A stretch of DNA of 20,275 nucleotides from IMG/VR virus record IMGVR_UViG_3300042517_000826, positions 1 to 20,275 of that record; one strand, written 5' to 3'. The position numbers and the translations under genes were made by a program. Below the pieces are notes generated by a model. The model had not been told where the DNA came from and made no database searches. It saw only the letters and a program-made list of their open reading frames with translations. The DNA is from a virus. Below, piece by piece: positions 8,033 to 16,692 of the stretch. How positions within the stretch are numbered: position 1 is the stretch's first letter; each line of letters opens with the position of its first letter.

Positions 8033-10101
8033 TTACAAAAGATCAAGCAAATTCAATTCTCGATGCGATGCAAGCCGATGATGGTGAAGCATTGCAAGGA
8101 ATCCTCAAAAGCGCGATTGACTCAAATCAAATCACACGCGACCAAGCGAACTCTTTGCTCGATGCAATGCAAGCAGACGATGGAGATGCAGTCCAAGGCA
8201 TCCTTTCGGGCTTGATCGGTCAGCAAGAACAAAAGCCCCTTGCCCTCCGTCCTCCCGAGGATTTCAGCCCACAACTGAGCGACACAGACAAAGCCTTGCA
8301 AATGCTATTCCCCCGCTTAACTTCGGTCGATGCGGGGCAGTCTTTCCTTGGTGATATTGGCAAGGGTGTGGGCGATGTTGCGAGTCTTCCATTTAGAACG
8401 CTTGCAGGTGGTGCTTCAAGCCTTGGGACGCTTTTGGGTGGTGGCAACGCTCAAGATGTTTTAGGAGCCTACCAAGAGCAAATGGTGAACGCTAGAGCAA
8501 CACCAAACGCAGGCGCGGTGCAAGGATTTGCTGAGGATGCTTTGAAAAACCCAGCAAATGCTTTTCTTTTTGGAACGGGCGCACTTGCAGGCAATCTCAC
8601 CAAAGGCATTTCCAACCCCCTACTTCGGGTAACTCTTGGCGGTGGCGCTGAGGGTCTTTTGAGCGGAACTGCTGAGGGCTTGATGGAGCAACGTGGACTC
8701 AAAACCGAAGCGATGAACACGGGAATCAATACCCTTTTTGGCGGTGCTTTGGGCGGTGCTACAAGCAAGTTAATTCCTGGCAATAGCAACACCCCAACCG
8801 CTCCCGAGGTCGAGCTTTTGCAAGGTCGTGTTGATGCCTTGAGTCAAGATCCAAACGCAAACCCTGATCAGTTGGCGAAAGCTATGGATGAGCTTGTGCA
8901 GGCCCGTGAGTCAATCGCAAGCGGTGATGAGGTCGCGTTGCCTTGGTATATGCCCCGTGATGCAAGCGGAAAAATGACTCCCGACCGAGCAGAGTTTGAA
9001 GTGCCTTTAATTGGTGAGCGTGGGCGCGATGTTCCTTTTGCTCAGTACCAAGCGAGGGCGAGTGAGGTTAAGAGTGGACTTCGCACAGATGATCCGTTTT
9101 TTATGGCTACCGAGGAGGTTTTGGTTCCTGCGGTTGATGCGGTCAAAAAGCAACAAAGATTTTTCGGTGACAAAATTGGCGAGATTGAGAATCGCATGGG
9201 TGGAGTTGAAACTAATTCAACCCCAATTAAATCCATTGTAGCCGATGAGCTAGATAAGGTCGGTCGCAGAGTTGTGGTTAAAGATGTGCTTGATGACAAT
9301 GGCGAGGTTGTGGATCAAGTCGCAGTCATTGAGTGGAAGCCAAACATTCAGCGCAAAGGCAAACAATCAAGCAAGGCATTGTCTCCCGAAATGATGCAGA
9401 TTGCTGAGGAAGTCTCACTACTTGATGACAATGTGAACTTTGAAACTTTGCGATCGGTTGTGAAAGATTTGGAGCAGGTTGTCAAGCGCACAAACACCCC
9501 CGATCCATTGGCTCAAGCCATGCTTAAAAGCCTAAACGCAAAATTCAAAGATCAAATTCGCGGAACAATCGAGGCGACTGATCCTAATCTTTTGACTGAG
9601 TGGGATGAAGCCATGAAGGGCTATGCAGAGCGCTCGCAGTTGCTTGGAACGATCAAGCGTAAAGCAGGTGATAAATTCGAGAATGCTGAGGGGTGGCTTA
9701 AATCAATGGTCACAACGGGCGCGAGAGGGAGCGATGAGGCATCCCGCAAGATCAAAGAATTTACAGGCTATGACATCCACAAGGCTTCGGGTTATGCGCG
9801 TTATGCAAACGAGACCGCAGGGATTAAAGAGCGCGGTGCTAGTCTTTTGAGCGAAGTTGGCAAAGGCACAAAACTTGCAGAGCAACAAGCTAAAAAGCTC
9901 CCCGTTCTTGGAACCGCAGTTGATGCAGTCAAGGCGGTAATTCCAGAGCGCAAAGCGACCGCAGGAACCGCTACCCGTGCGGTGGCTCAGTCTCAGCAAA
10001 AAAGGGTGATGGAAGCGCAAGAGCGTGAGAACTTTTTTGCTAACTACTTTAGAAACCTTGGAGCATTGAACACGGGTTATCAGGAGCAAAAAAGAAAATG
10101 A
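8029..10101 (+). CDS. Large ejection protein, P22 gp16-like by position, with N-terminal tandem repeat
   Basis: The 690-residue product starts at GTG 8029, with GAGG at 8020-8023 and a start overlapping the previous stop (GTGA). Residues 2-67 are two copies of a 33-residue unit, T(K/R)DQANS(I/L)LDAMQADDG. Residues about 100-260 contain Gly/Ala-rich hydrophobic patches (VASLPFRTLAGGASSLGTLL, ALAGNLTKGISNPLLRVTLG, TLFGGALGGATSKLI) that could insert in membranes. The rest is charged and helical. P22 gp16 (609 aa) is the last and largest ejection protein, interacts with membranes and is needed for DNA entry. The size, place and composition fit, but I see no diagnostic gp16 motif and no transglycosylase motif. 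The function is therefore inferred from order. Confidence 0.68.
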   Translation: MITKDQANSILDAMQADDGEALQGILKSAIDSNQITRDQANSLLDAMQADDGDAVQGILSGLIGQQEQKPLALRPPEDFSPQLSDTDKALQMLFPRLTSVDAGQSFLGDIGKGVGDVASLPFRTLAGGASSLGTLLGGGNAQDVLGAYQEQMVNARATPNAGAVQGFAEDALKNPANAFLFGTGALAGNLTKGISNPLLRVTLGGGAEGLLSGTAEGLMEQRGLKTEAMNTGINTLFGGALGGATSKLIPGNSNTPTAPEVELLQGRVDALSQDPNANPDQLAKAMDELVQARESIASGDEVALPWYMPRDASGKMTPDRAEFEVPLIGERGRDVPFAQYQARASEVKSGLRTDDPFFMATEEVLVPAVDAVKKQQRFFGDKIGEIENRMGGVETNSTPIKSIVADELDKVGRRVVVKDVLDDNGEVVDQVAVIEWKPNIQRKGKQSSKALSPEMMQIAEEVSLLDDNVNFETLRSVVKDLEQVVKRTNTPDPLAQAMLKSLNAKFKDQIRGTIEATDPNLLTEWDEAMKGYAERSQLLGTIKRKAGDKFENAEGWLKSMVTTGARGSDEASRKIKEFTGYDIHKASGYARYANETAGIKERGASLLSEVGKGTKLAEQQAKKLPVLGTAVDAVKAVIPERKATAGTATRAVAQSQQKRVMEAQERENFFANYFRNLGALNTGYQEQKRK
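8032..8229 (+). repeat. Two tandem 99-bp coding repeats (33 residues each)
   Basis: Units 8032-8130 and 8131-8229 encode ITKDQANSILDAMQADDGEA and ITRDQANSLLDAMQADDGDA cores with similar trailing helices. Most base differences are silent (for example gatgatggt versus gacgatgga). The unit has therefore been kept at protein level since duplication. Confidence 0.85.
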
Positions 10102-12596
10102 GCCTATTCGAAGTCAAAAACATTGTCGATGTTTACCCCCAATATCCCAACGCAAACGGACTGCCCTTGTCGGGCGGTCGTTTGGTTTTTCGGGACGCGT
10201 CCACAAATTCGCTAAAAGAGATTTACACGGATGCAGGGCTGACAACCCCCGCGAATAATCCGCAAGTTTTGGGAATTGACGGACGGACTGAGCAGGGCCC
10301 ACTTTGGTTTGGTGTTGGTGTTTACAAAGTCACTTTGCAAGCCTCGGATGGTGCGGGTGGTTGGATCGATGTGTGGACAAATCCAAGCGTTCAAGGGTCG
10401 ATTGAGGCGGGCGCGGATGTTGTAAACTTTGAGATGGTCGCAAACATCGCGGAACTCAAAAGCGCAGTTGCTGGATTTTCGGCTTACGTGTTGGTTGCCA
10501 ATTATTACACCAATGACAGGGGCGGGGGCTTGTTTAAGTGGAATGGCTCAAGCTCCGCAAGTGATGACGGGGGCGCGGTGATCGCTCCTAATTCCATGCC
10601 CGCAACGGGGCGATGGGAGCGGATTTTTTGGAATGCGGGTGTAATTGCTGACCAATTTGGCGCGGTGGCGGGTGCGAGTCCTGTTGAGGGCTTTTTGCTC
10701 CAAGCAAACGCTTATTGCAACACCACCGGTAAAAGTCTCACAATCGGCTCGGGCACTTATACCCTTTCGGCGAACTGCAATCTAAACGGGGCTTATCCAC
10801 TCATCATTGACGGGGCAGAGTTCACAAGCTCAACGGGCGCGACTTTGACCTTGGCGACAAGTGGGCTCACAATTACTCAAATTGAACCGCTACGACTTGC
10901 AACACTCAACCTAGTTATCACAAGCTATCTCGAATGGGTCTCACCGATTTGGTGGGGTGCGGTTGGCAATGGGTCGAGTGATGACTATTCGGGATTTGTT
11001 CGGATGACAGGCAGACACTCCGCTCCTGTTCTGATTGACCGAACCTTTTTGCTCTCTGCGATTGGTGCGCCCTCGATTGAGCTTATCAGCCTTTATGGGC
11101 TTTTGATCCGTGAGGGCGGTTCGATTACCTGCACATACACAGATGCTGACAAGGTAGTCATAGGCTCCATTCAAATGGCATCGCGTGCAAACTATGCTAT
11201 TGTCGCAACTGATTTAGGGGTTTTCTCATTTACTGACCGCATTCTAAGTGCAAGACTATTCTTTAGTTACAATGCGACAGAGCAAAAAGTAATCATTGAC
11301 ACGACAACATTGACCGCGCTTCGGGATGCTCAAGGTGAAAAAACATTTTCGTTTGACGGGGATTTTGATTACCTACACCAAGCCACAACAACGGGCTTTG
11401 TGAGTGATTGTTTAATCCAAAACGGAACCTTGATTTACACGGATGGGGTTAGAAGGCTCGGCTACGTTCAAGCCTCCCCTACTCAAATTTGCTTTGCCCA
11501 AATCAGCGAGGGCAATTCAATTTTGCTTGAAAATAAGATCATTTATGGCTCATGGTATGGGGTGCGCTCTGGTGATGAAACCGCGAATTTTCTTTTTGTT
11601 TTGGCGAGCCTTGGAACGAGGGTGGTTGATTTCAACAATGCCTCGTTTACCTATAATGGCACGGGATCAGTTACAATCAACACATTCAACGCGAGAAACG
11701 CAGAGATCACATTTTCGGGCACGACTCCGCTACTTGGAAATTGTGACGTGCGCGATGTGACCTTTTCAGGTGATTTCTTTTCGGTCAACACGACAACGAT
11801 TCAAAAATTCACAAATTGCCGATTCCTCTCTGCCTATACCCCCGTTTCGGCTCAAGGGTCGCATACTTTCGAAAAATGCACGTTTGACGTTGATGTGATT
11901 TACACGAGCCTAAGTGTGAACATCAATATGCTTTTTGACGGATGCACGTTTAATGGAATGGTGCAGTATTCAATCGGTGCGGTTCTGCCTGATTACTCCG
12001 CAAAATTTGTCGGTTGCTCATTCCTTGGCAATTACTCAACAATCCCTAACCTATTCTCAAATGCCAAATTGGTTGGATGTGATTTCAGACCGATTGGGGG
12101 GCGAATCGACTTTGGGCGGTATGTTTCGGTCACGTCCTGCGAGTTTAGGGATCAGAATAGTCGTATCATGTTGGTGCAATCCGCAACGAGCCTAGCCGAA
12201 ATGGAAGTCACCATTTCGAATTGTGTTTTTGGCAAAATTGCAATTGATGGAACTAATATCAGCAACGCGAGTACGATTGTGACGTCCATTATTATGACTG
12301 ACAACATCGTAAATCCAAGTAGCACTTACACGACCCCATTCAACGGGATTGTGCTATCCAATGCAACCAATATCGCATCGAGTGGGCATTATTGCCACAT
12401 TTCGAACAATATGCCGATTCTGACCACAATAGGCGACCAAGGCTCTACCTATGGCTCACTTACGCTCACATTTGACAGTTCGGTTGTAAGCAACTTCAAC
12501 ACGGATCAAGTGATTTTGCCAAGAAACCCGAAAACTACAAGCGGAGCTGCGAATCCCGCTTGTGACGTTGATACATTTAGATTAGTTACAACTTAA
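10098..12596 (+). CDS. Tailspike-like receptor-binding protein with beta-helix
   Basis: The 832-residue product starts at ATG 10098, overlapping the previous TGA. Residues about 1-95 form an anchor-like domain (SGGRLVFRDASTN, then YTDAGLTTPANNP, then GVGVYKVTLQ) resembling virion-binding domains of phage spikes. Residues about 135-170 hold YYTNDRGGGLFKWN followed by GRWERIFWNAG, a segment common just ahead of pectate-lyase-type beta-helices. From about residue 185 (DQFGAVAGA) to about 770 there are successive beta-helix-like rungs with regularly spaced 'C.F', 'CTF' and 'CSF' turns (for example FTNCRFLS, FEKCTFDV, FDGCTFNG, FVGCSFLG). Such spikes bind and often cleave surface polysaccharide. 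I cannot identify catalytic residues or the substrate. No C-terminal intramolecular chaperone was recognised. Confidence 0.82.
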   Translation: MSLFEVKNIVDVYPQYPNANGLPLSGGRLVFRDASTNSLKEIYTDAGLTTPANNPQVLGIDGRTEQGPLWFGVGVYKVTLQASDGAGGWIDVWTNPSVQGSIEAGADVVNFEMVANIAELKSAVAGFSAYVLVANYYTNDRGGGLFKWNGSSSASDDGGAVIAPNSMPATGRWERIFWNAGVIADQFGAVAGASPVEGFLLQANAYCNTTGKSLTIGSGTYTLSANCNLNGAYPLIIDGAEFTSSTGATLTLATSGLTITQIEPLRLATLNLVITSYLEWVSPIWWGAVGNGSSDDYSGFVRMTGRHSAPVLIDRTFLLSAIGAPSIELISLYGLLIREGGSITCTYTDADKVVIGSIQMASRANYAIVATDLGVFSFTDRILSARLFFSYNATEQKVIIDTTTLTALRDAQGEKTFSFDGDFDYLHQATTTGFVSDCLIQNGTLIYTDGVRRLGYVQASPTQICFAQISEGNSILLENKIIYGSWYGVRSGDETANFLFVLASLGTRVVDFNNASFTYNGTGSVTINTFNARNAEITFSGTTPLLGNCDVRDVTFSGDFFSVNTTTIQKFTNCRFLSAYTPVSAQGSHTFEKCTFDVDVIYTSLSVNINMLFDGCTFNGMVQYSIGAVLPDYSAKFVGCSFLGNYSTIPNLFSNAKLVGCDFRPIGGRIDFGRYVSVTSCEFRDQNSRIMLVQSATSLAEMEVTISNCVFGKIAIDGTNISNASTIVTSIIMTDNIVNPSSTYTTPFNGIVLSNATNIASSGHYCHISNNMPILTTIGDQGSTYGSLTLTFDSSVVSNFNTDQVILPRNPKTTSGAANPACDVDTFRLVTT

Positions 12597-12608
12597 AAGG
12601 GGGATCGA

Positions 12609-12980
12609 GTGAAACGACTTTTAATTATTTCAAGTCTTTTGGTTTTCGGGTGTGAGCTGACCGAAAACACACCAAACACAAAAGTCAATGAGATCTTCAC
12701 GGATTACTCTCTTAAAGCGGTTTTTGAAGAGAGTGATTCAAATTGGGTCTTGGTTGCGAAAAATGACGGGGCTTTTGTGGTCAAAAAAAACAAAGGTCAA
12801 GGCACGCAAGACTTTCGTTCTTATTCGGGATGCCAAGCAGTAAATGATGATGCTTGTGCGGTCGTGACCTGCCCCGCTGAATCCCTTAATTTCCGTTTTT
12901 GCAACGTGAAGACGTGGGGGATTGATTCGCTTTCTTTCACTTATGAAGGCGATACACTCAAAGGGCGGTATTTTAAATGA
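12609..12980 (+). CDS. Small Cys-rich lipoprotein between the two fibre genes
   Basis: The 123-residue product starts at GTG 12609 with GGGGG at 12599-12603, 5 bases upstream. The N-terminus MKRLLIISSLLVFGC is a short signal peptide with a lipobox (VFGC) and lipidated Cys15. Residue +2 is Glu, not Asp, which would favour outer-membrane sorting in an enterobacterial-type system. The mature part is about 108 residues with four further cysteines close together (SGC, DAC, VTC, RFC), probably two disulfides, and short beta segments. Its stop overlaps the next fibre start (ATGA 12977-12980). Phage lipoproteins of this size include superinfection-exclusion proteins that block the phage's own receptor, and outer-membrane spanin subunits. 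I recognise no homologue. The neighbourhood favours receptor blocking; this is inference. Confidence 0.78.
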   Translation: MKRLLIISSLLVFGCELTENTPNTKVNEIFTDYSLKAVFEESDSNWVLVAKNDGAFVVKKNKGQGTQDFRSYSGCQAVNDDACAVVTCPAESLNFRFCNVKTWGIDSLSFTYEGDTLKGRYFK

Positions 12981-15900
12981 ATCTGTGTCCTCCCATTGTT
13001 TTTAAGTGGTTCGATGATGACAATGCCCCCGCGCAAGGTTGGAAGCTCTATACCTACATCGCAGGATCATCAACCCCCGTTGATACTTTTACGGATTCAA
13101 GCGGTGCGAGTCAAAACACAAACCCGATTATTTTAGATGCTCGCGGTGAAGCTCGGCTTTGGCTTGATCCGTCTGTGAGCTATAAGCTAGTCGTGACAAC
13201 TCCAACGGGTGATCCTTTAAGTCCAAAGTTTGTGCAGGACGATGTGACAAACGCAGGCGGTTCTGTTTCGGGGCTGTCTCGGGTCTATTATTCCGATTCA
13301 AGCACAATCGCCTTTAGCGGTCTTGGCACTCTTGCAACTCCCCTATCGGCTCAGATTAAGCTATCGACATATGCAAACAATGCTTTGCAGATTCGACCCG
13401 ATGGGCTTTATGCTCAAGCAATCGGTGGCGGTGGGTCGGTTGCATGGGGTTCGATTACGGGTTCAATTAACGCACAATCTGATTTGATCGCAAAGTTTGG
13501 TGAGTATCTGCCCCTCACTTTCGCGAGTCCGCAAGTGTTGAATCTGACAGGCGGGAGTGGTAGCACATTTGTTTTTGCCAACGCAGGGCAATTTGTTTCG
13601 CAATCGGCAATCGACAATTCCTATCTGAGCTTACACCCCAACTCGCAGAAAATTATTTGGCAAGCGAGCAACGGAACGCAAAGCGACCTAGTTTTCCCGT
13701 CTGCCCCTGCATCTGCGAGAACATGGACTCTACCCAACGCAAGCGGAACAATCGCACTCACCTCGGATATCCCATCCGTTCCCGTTCTTTCGGTTTTCGG
13801 TCGCACGGGCGCAGTCACCGCGCAAGTGGGCGACTACTCCGCGTTTTATCAACCGCTTGATTCCGATCTAACAGCAATCGCAGGACTGACAGCAAACGGA
13901 CTACTCCGAAAAACTGCGGGTGTTTGGGGTATGGACTCCGCAACCTATCTCACGGGCAACCAAACGATCACGCTTTCGGGCGAGGTCACGGGATCGGGCG
14001 CAACTGCGATCACGACAACGCTTTCCAATAGCGCGGTGATCGGCAAAGTCCTCACGGGCTTTTCTGCGACAAACTCCGCGATTGTGGCGACCGATACGAT
14101 TTTGCAGGGGTTCAGCAAAGCGCAAGGGCAGATTAACGCACTTGTTACCGCTGATGGAACTTTCATCAAGCGCGATGGTACAAGCACAACAACTGCAACG
14201 ATTCCGTTTGCGGTGGGGCTTTCGATCACGGGCGCGATGGCAGGTGGCGAAGCGATCCGCATTCCCGATGGGTCGTGGATTCGCCCGCAGACTGCGGGGC
14301 AGGCGTTGTATCTTACGCGAGGGGCGAACCCTAGTGTCGTCAATGGCGTATTGCACTTAGATACAAGCAGTTCGATTTTGACTTATGGAGACGGGGCGCA
14401 AGTGCGTTCTCGGTTAGATCTTGGCGCAGGCGTTGTAAATCTGCAAGCGTATAACGCAAGCGGAGTCTTGCTTGATTTTCTCAGTCTTGGCGACAATGCG
14501 ATAGACTTGCGTTGCGATAATGGCAACGGATTTTCGGCAAACGCAAGCGGATCGCAGATTGTCGGTGCGTTGCAACTTAGTTCGACATTGCAAATCGGCT
14601 CAATCCCTACAGGTACACAAGTCGGCTTGCTCGGTTACGATGCAAGCGGAAACATTATTCAAGGCACTGCTTCGAGCGGTGCGACATGGGGTTCGATCAC
14701 CGGAACCCTATCAGCACAGACCGATTTGCAGAACGCGCTTAATGCAAAAATAAATATCGCAGGTCACAACGACCTCACGACCCCTTGGAGTGTTGGCGAT
14801 GCTTCGACTTGGGGAACATCGGGCGCAGGGATGCAGATTGATCCCGTTGGTGCGTATGGGCTTTATCTCAAAGGCAATGCGATCATCGAGCAAGCGGTTT
14901 CGCAAGCACTCACACTCTATCGACCCGTGACGAGTGGCGATATTTGCCTTAATTACGATGCTCAAGATTCGCTTGGTGTGCAGGCGAGTTACGCGCAAGT
15001 TTGCGGTGTTGTTGTTTCGAATACAGCAGGTTCGGTCGGTGGCGGTCTCGATTTAGAAGTAGCAATTGCTGGTGTCATGACTCCGCTTTTGCAACTGCGT
15101 CAAGCGGGATCGACTCTGTCGAGTGCGCTTACAATTAGCGGTGCGGGATGTAGCGTAAACACCAACACAAGCGACCAAGGCTATGTAGCCACATCAAGCG
15201 CATTCACAAATGGCGGTCTTTTCTTAGGTCGCTCAAGTCGCGGAACGATTGCAAGTCCTACCGCCTTACAGAGTGGTGACACGCTCGTTTTCTTGGGTGG
15301 TCAAGGCTACGGTGCAACGGGTTATAGCTCACTTTCTAGGGCGGTTATCCGCTTCCACACATCCGAAGCATGGACAGATACCGCGCAAGGCACATACATC
15401 AGCTTTTCGACAACCCCCAATGGATCGACAACTCGTACAGAGCGAGGTCGCATTGAAAACGATGGTGTTTTGAGTTGGCTCAATCGGATTGACACACCCG
15501 CTTCCACAACCGCAAGCGCAGGGCTAAGGCTCCCTCACGGAACCGCACCGACAACTCCTACGAACGGCGATGTTTGGAGTACGACTTCGGGCTTGTTTTA
15601 TCGCATCAACGGGGCGACTAAGACGAGCGCAGACCTTGAGACCACTCAAACTTTTTCGGGTGCAAAAACATTTACAAGCACCTCGGGAATTGTTGCACGG
15701 GGATTTCGCACAACCCAACAAACCAACACCCCAACGGGAACGACTTACACTTGGGCTTTGGGGAGTGGTCAAGGTCTAGGGCTAACTCTCACAAGCTCCA
15801 CGGGTAATGTCACGGTCACAATTTCGGGAGCAACTGCTGATGCGCGGTCGATCATGTTTGTGCAAGGTCATGGCTCCGCAACTCGTGACTTGAGCGTGAC

Positions 15901-16048
15901 TTTGTCGGGCGCGACGTTTATCATGACGGGCAAAACGAGCGGTGCGACAATAACACTCGACACAATCCCCATTAACGGGCGAGCATGTTACGAGTTTAAT
16001 TGGCAAAGTGCAACTGTTTGCTATATCACACGAATGGCTTTAGTCTAA
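12977..16048 (+). CDS. Large tail fibre protein
   Basis: The 1023-residue product overlaps the lipoprotein stop. Residues 1-75 form an anchor-like domain (GWKLYTYIAG, then TFTDSSGASQNTNPIILDARGE) similar in layout to the start of the spike at 10098, suggesting that both attach to the same virion site. The shaft carries widespread fibre motifs: WGSITGSINAQSDL (residue 157), FGRTGAVTAQVGDY (about 274), LDSDLTAIAGLTANGLL, and WGSITGTLSAQTDLQNALNAK (571). It also carries repeated NASG/DASG turns and Gly/Ser/Thr-rich beta segments, as expected of a trimeric beta-spiral fibre. The C-terminal 120 residues (GAKTFTSTSGIVARGFRTTQ onward) likely form the tip. No S74-type autoprotease end was seen. The role would be host binding. 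Confidence 0.87.
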   Translation: MNLCPPIVFKWFDDDNAPAQGWKLYTYIAGSSTPVDTFTDSSGASQNTNPIILDARGEARLWLDPSVSYKLVVTTPTGDPLSPKFVQDDVTNAGGSVSGLSRVYYSDSSTIAFSGLGTLATPLSAQIKLSTYANNALQIRPDGLYAQAIGGGGSVAWGSITGSINAQSDLIAKFGEYLPLTFASPQVLNLTGGSGSTFVFANAGQFVSQSAIDNSYLSLHPNSQKIIWQASNGTQSDLVFPSAPASARTWTLPNASGTIALTSDIPSVPVLSVFGRTGAVTAQVGDYSAFYQPLDSDLTAIAGLTANGLLRKTAGVWGMDSATYLTGNQTITLSGEVTGSGATAITTTLSNSAVIGKVLTGFSATNSAIVATDTILQGFSKAQGQINALVTADGTFIKRDGTSTTTATIPFAVGLSITGAMAGGEAIRIPDGSWIRPQTAGQALYLTRGANPSVVNGVLHLDTSSSILTYGDGAQVRSRLDLGAGVVNLQAYNASGVLLDFLSLGDNAIDLRCDNGNGFSANASGSQIVGALQLSSTLQIGSIPTGTQVGLLGYDASGNIIQGTASSGATWGSITGTLSAQTDLQNALNAKINIAGHNDLTTPWSVGDASTWGTSGAGMQIDPVGAYGLYLKGNAIIEQAVSQALTLYRPVTSGDICLNYDAQDSLGVQASYAQVCGVVVSNTAGSVGGGLDLEVAIAGVMTPLLQLRQAGSTLSSALTISGAGCSVNTNTSDQGYVATSSAFTNGGLFLGRSSRGTIASPTALQSGDTLVFLGGQGYGATGYSSLSRAVIRFHTSEAWTDTAQGTYISFSTTPNGSTTRTERGRIENDGVLSWLNRIDTPASTTASAGLRLPHGTAPTTPTNGDVWSTTSGLFYRINGATKTSADLETTQTFSGAKTFTSTSGIVARGFRTTQQTNTPTGTTYTWALGSGQGLGLTLTSSTGNVTVTISGATADARSIMFVQGHGSATRDLSVTLSGATFIMTGKTSGATITLDTIPINGRACYEFNWQSATVCYITRMALV
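13445..14728 (+). repeat. Dispersed shaft repeat within the tail fibre (two copies)
   Basis: Copies at 13445-13486 and 14687-14728 encode WGSITGSINAQSDL and WGSITGTLSAQTDL, 1242 bases apart. This is a common structural motif of phage fibre shafts, and the two copies may bound equivalent shaft segments. The coordinates span both copies; the sequence between them is ordinary fibre coding. Confidence 0.7.
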
Positions 16049-16057
16049 GGAATAAAA

Positions 16058-16369
16058 ATGGAACAAATCGAAACCCCGAAACCGCCCGTTTTCGTTTTCG
16101 AAGCGACTCTCACAAACCACGCTTGGAATGGCGTGATCGTTCCAAAATGCCTCGCTCGATGCGCCAAGGTTGATATTTTCGAAAACACCGCAACGACCTA
16201 CACCGAATATTTCTCGATCCTCGCAGACGGAAATGTGGTGCATTTGACCACGATAAACGACACTTTCGAGATTGATTTAGACCAACCTTTGAGAGCGCAA
16301 GTCTTAGCGCATTTTCAAAGTATTTTTAGTGTGACTCAGCCACAATCAAACCCTGATCTTTGGAGCTAA
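16058..16369 (+). CDS. Unrecognised small protein downstream of the fibre (103 aa)
   Basis: AAGGA at 16047-16051 lies 6 bases before ATG 16058. The product has 103 residues and begins with a proline-containing lead (ETPKPPVFVFEATL). Alternating beta-like segments follow (NGVIVPKC, AKVDIFENTATTYTEYFSIL), then a helix-like RAQVLAHFQSIFSV. There is no signal peptide or membrane segment. It follows directly on the fibre gene, where tail fibre assembly chaperones often lie, but nothing in it is diagnostic. A fibre-associated or chaperone role is only a positional guess. Confidence 0.7.
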   Translation: MEQIETPKPPVFVFEATLTNHAWNGVIVPKCLARCAKVDIFENTATTYTEYFSILADGNVVHLTTINDTFEIDLDQPLRAQVLAHFQSIFSVTQPQSNPDLWS

Positions 16370-16371
16370 AA

Positions 16372-16692
16372 ATGGGTGTACGTGATTATTTCTTGGAAGT
16401 CAGTGCAGGCACAATTCCCGCAGACTACTCAAACTCTGTCGCATCGAATTTGAACGCAGGCGGTGAATTTATCCGTTTTATTAACGGCACAAACCAAGAT
16501 GTTGAAGTCGAAGTGCGGTGGAGTGCTGACAACAATTCCACCATGCGCGACTCGACCGAGAACCTTACAATCAAGGCGGGAGATCGGTATACGCGACCCA
16601 TGCGACACTCGGGAGGCGTTCGCATTCGCCACAAGGGAATTGCTCCGTCAAGTGGTACAATGGTCGTGAACTCTTGGAGTGCGACTCTATGA
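16372..16692 (+). CDS. Unrecognised small beta-rich protein (106 aa)
   Basis: ATG 16372 with GGAG at 16362-16365, 6 bases upstream, is preferred over an in-frame TTG at 16360 that lies inside the previous gene. The product has 106 residues: GEFIRFINGTNQDVEVEVRW, then STENLTIKAGDRYTRPMRH, then GGVRIRHKGIAPSSGTMVVN. This is a sequence of beta strands with polar turns, suggesting a compact sandwich such as a virion decoration or tip-associated domain. It has no cysteines or membrane segment. The stop overlaps the next ATG (ATGA 16689-16692), so it is made together with the LamG-like protein. Function unknown. Confidence 0.72.
   Translation: MGVRDYFLEVSAGTIPADYSNSVASNLNAGGEFIRFINGTNQDVEVEVRWSADNNSTMRDSTENLTIKAGDRYTRPMRHSGGVRIRHKGIAPSSGTMVVNSWSATL

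Noticed and set aside
13901-14356. Two long minus-strand open frames (13901-14356 and 13945-14343) inside the tail fibre gene
   Set aside because: Both lie antisense to a clear fibre sequence, have Arg/Ala-rich products without motifs, and exist because the repetitive fibre codons leave antisense frames open.
16058-16369. Firm call of a tail fibre assembly chaperone for the 103-aa protein
   Set aside because: The position fits, but the sequence lacks any recognised chaperone motif, so it is left as unknown.
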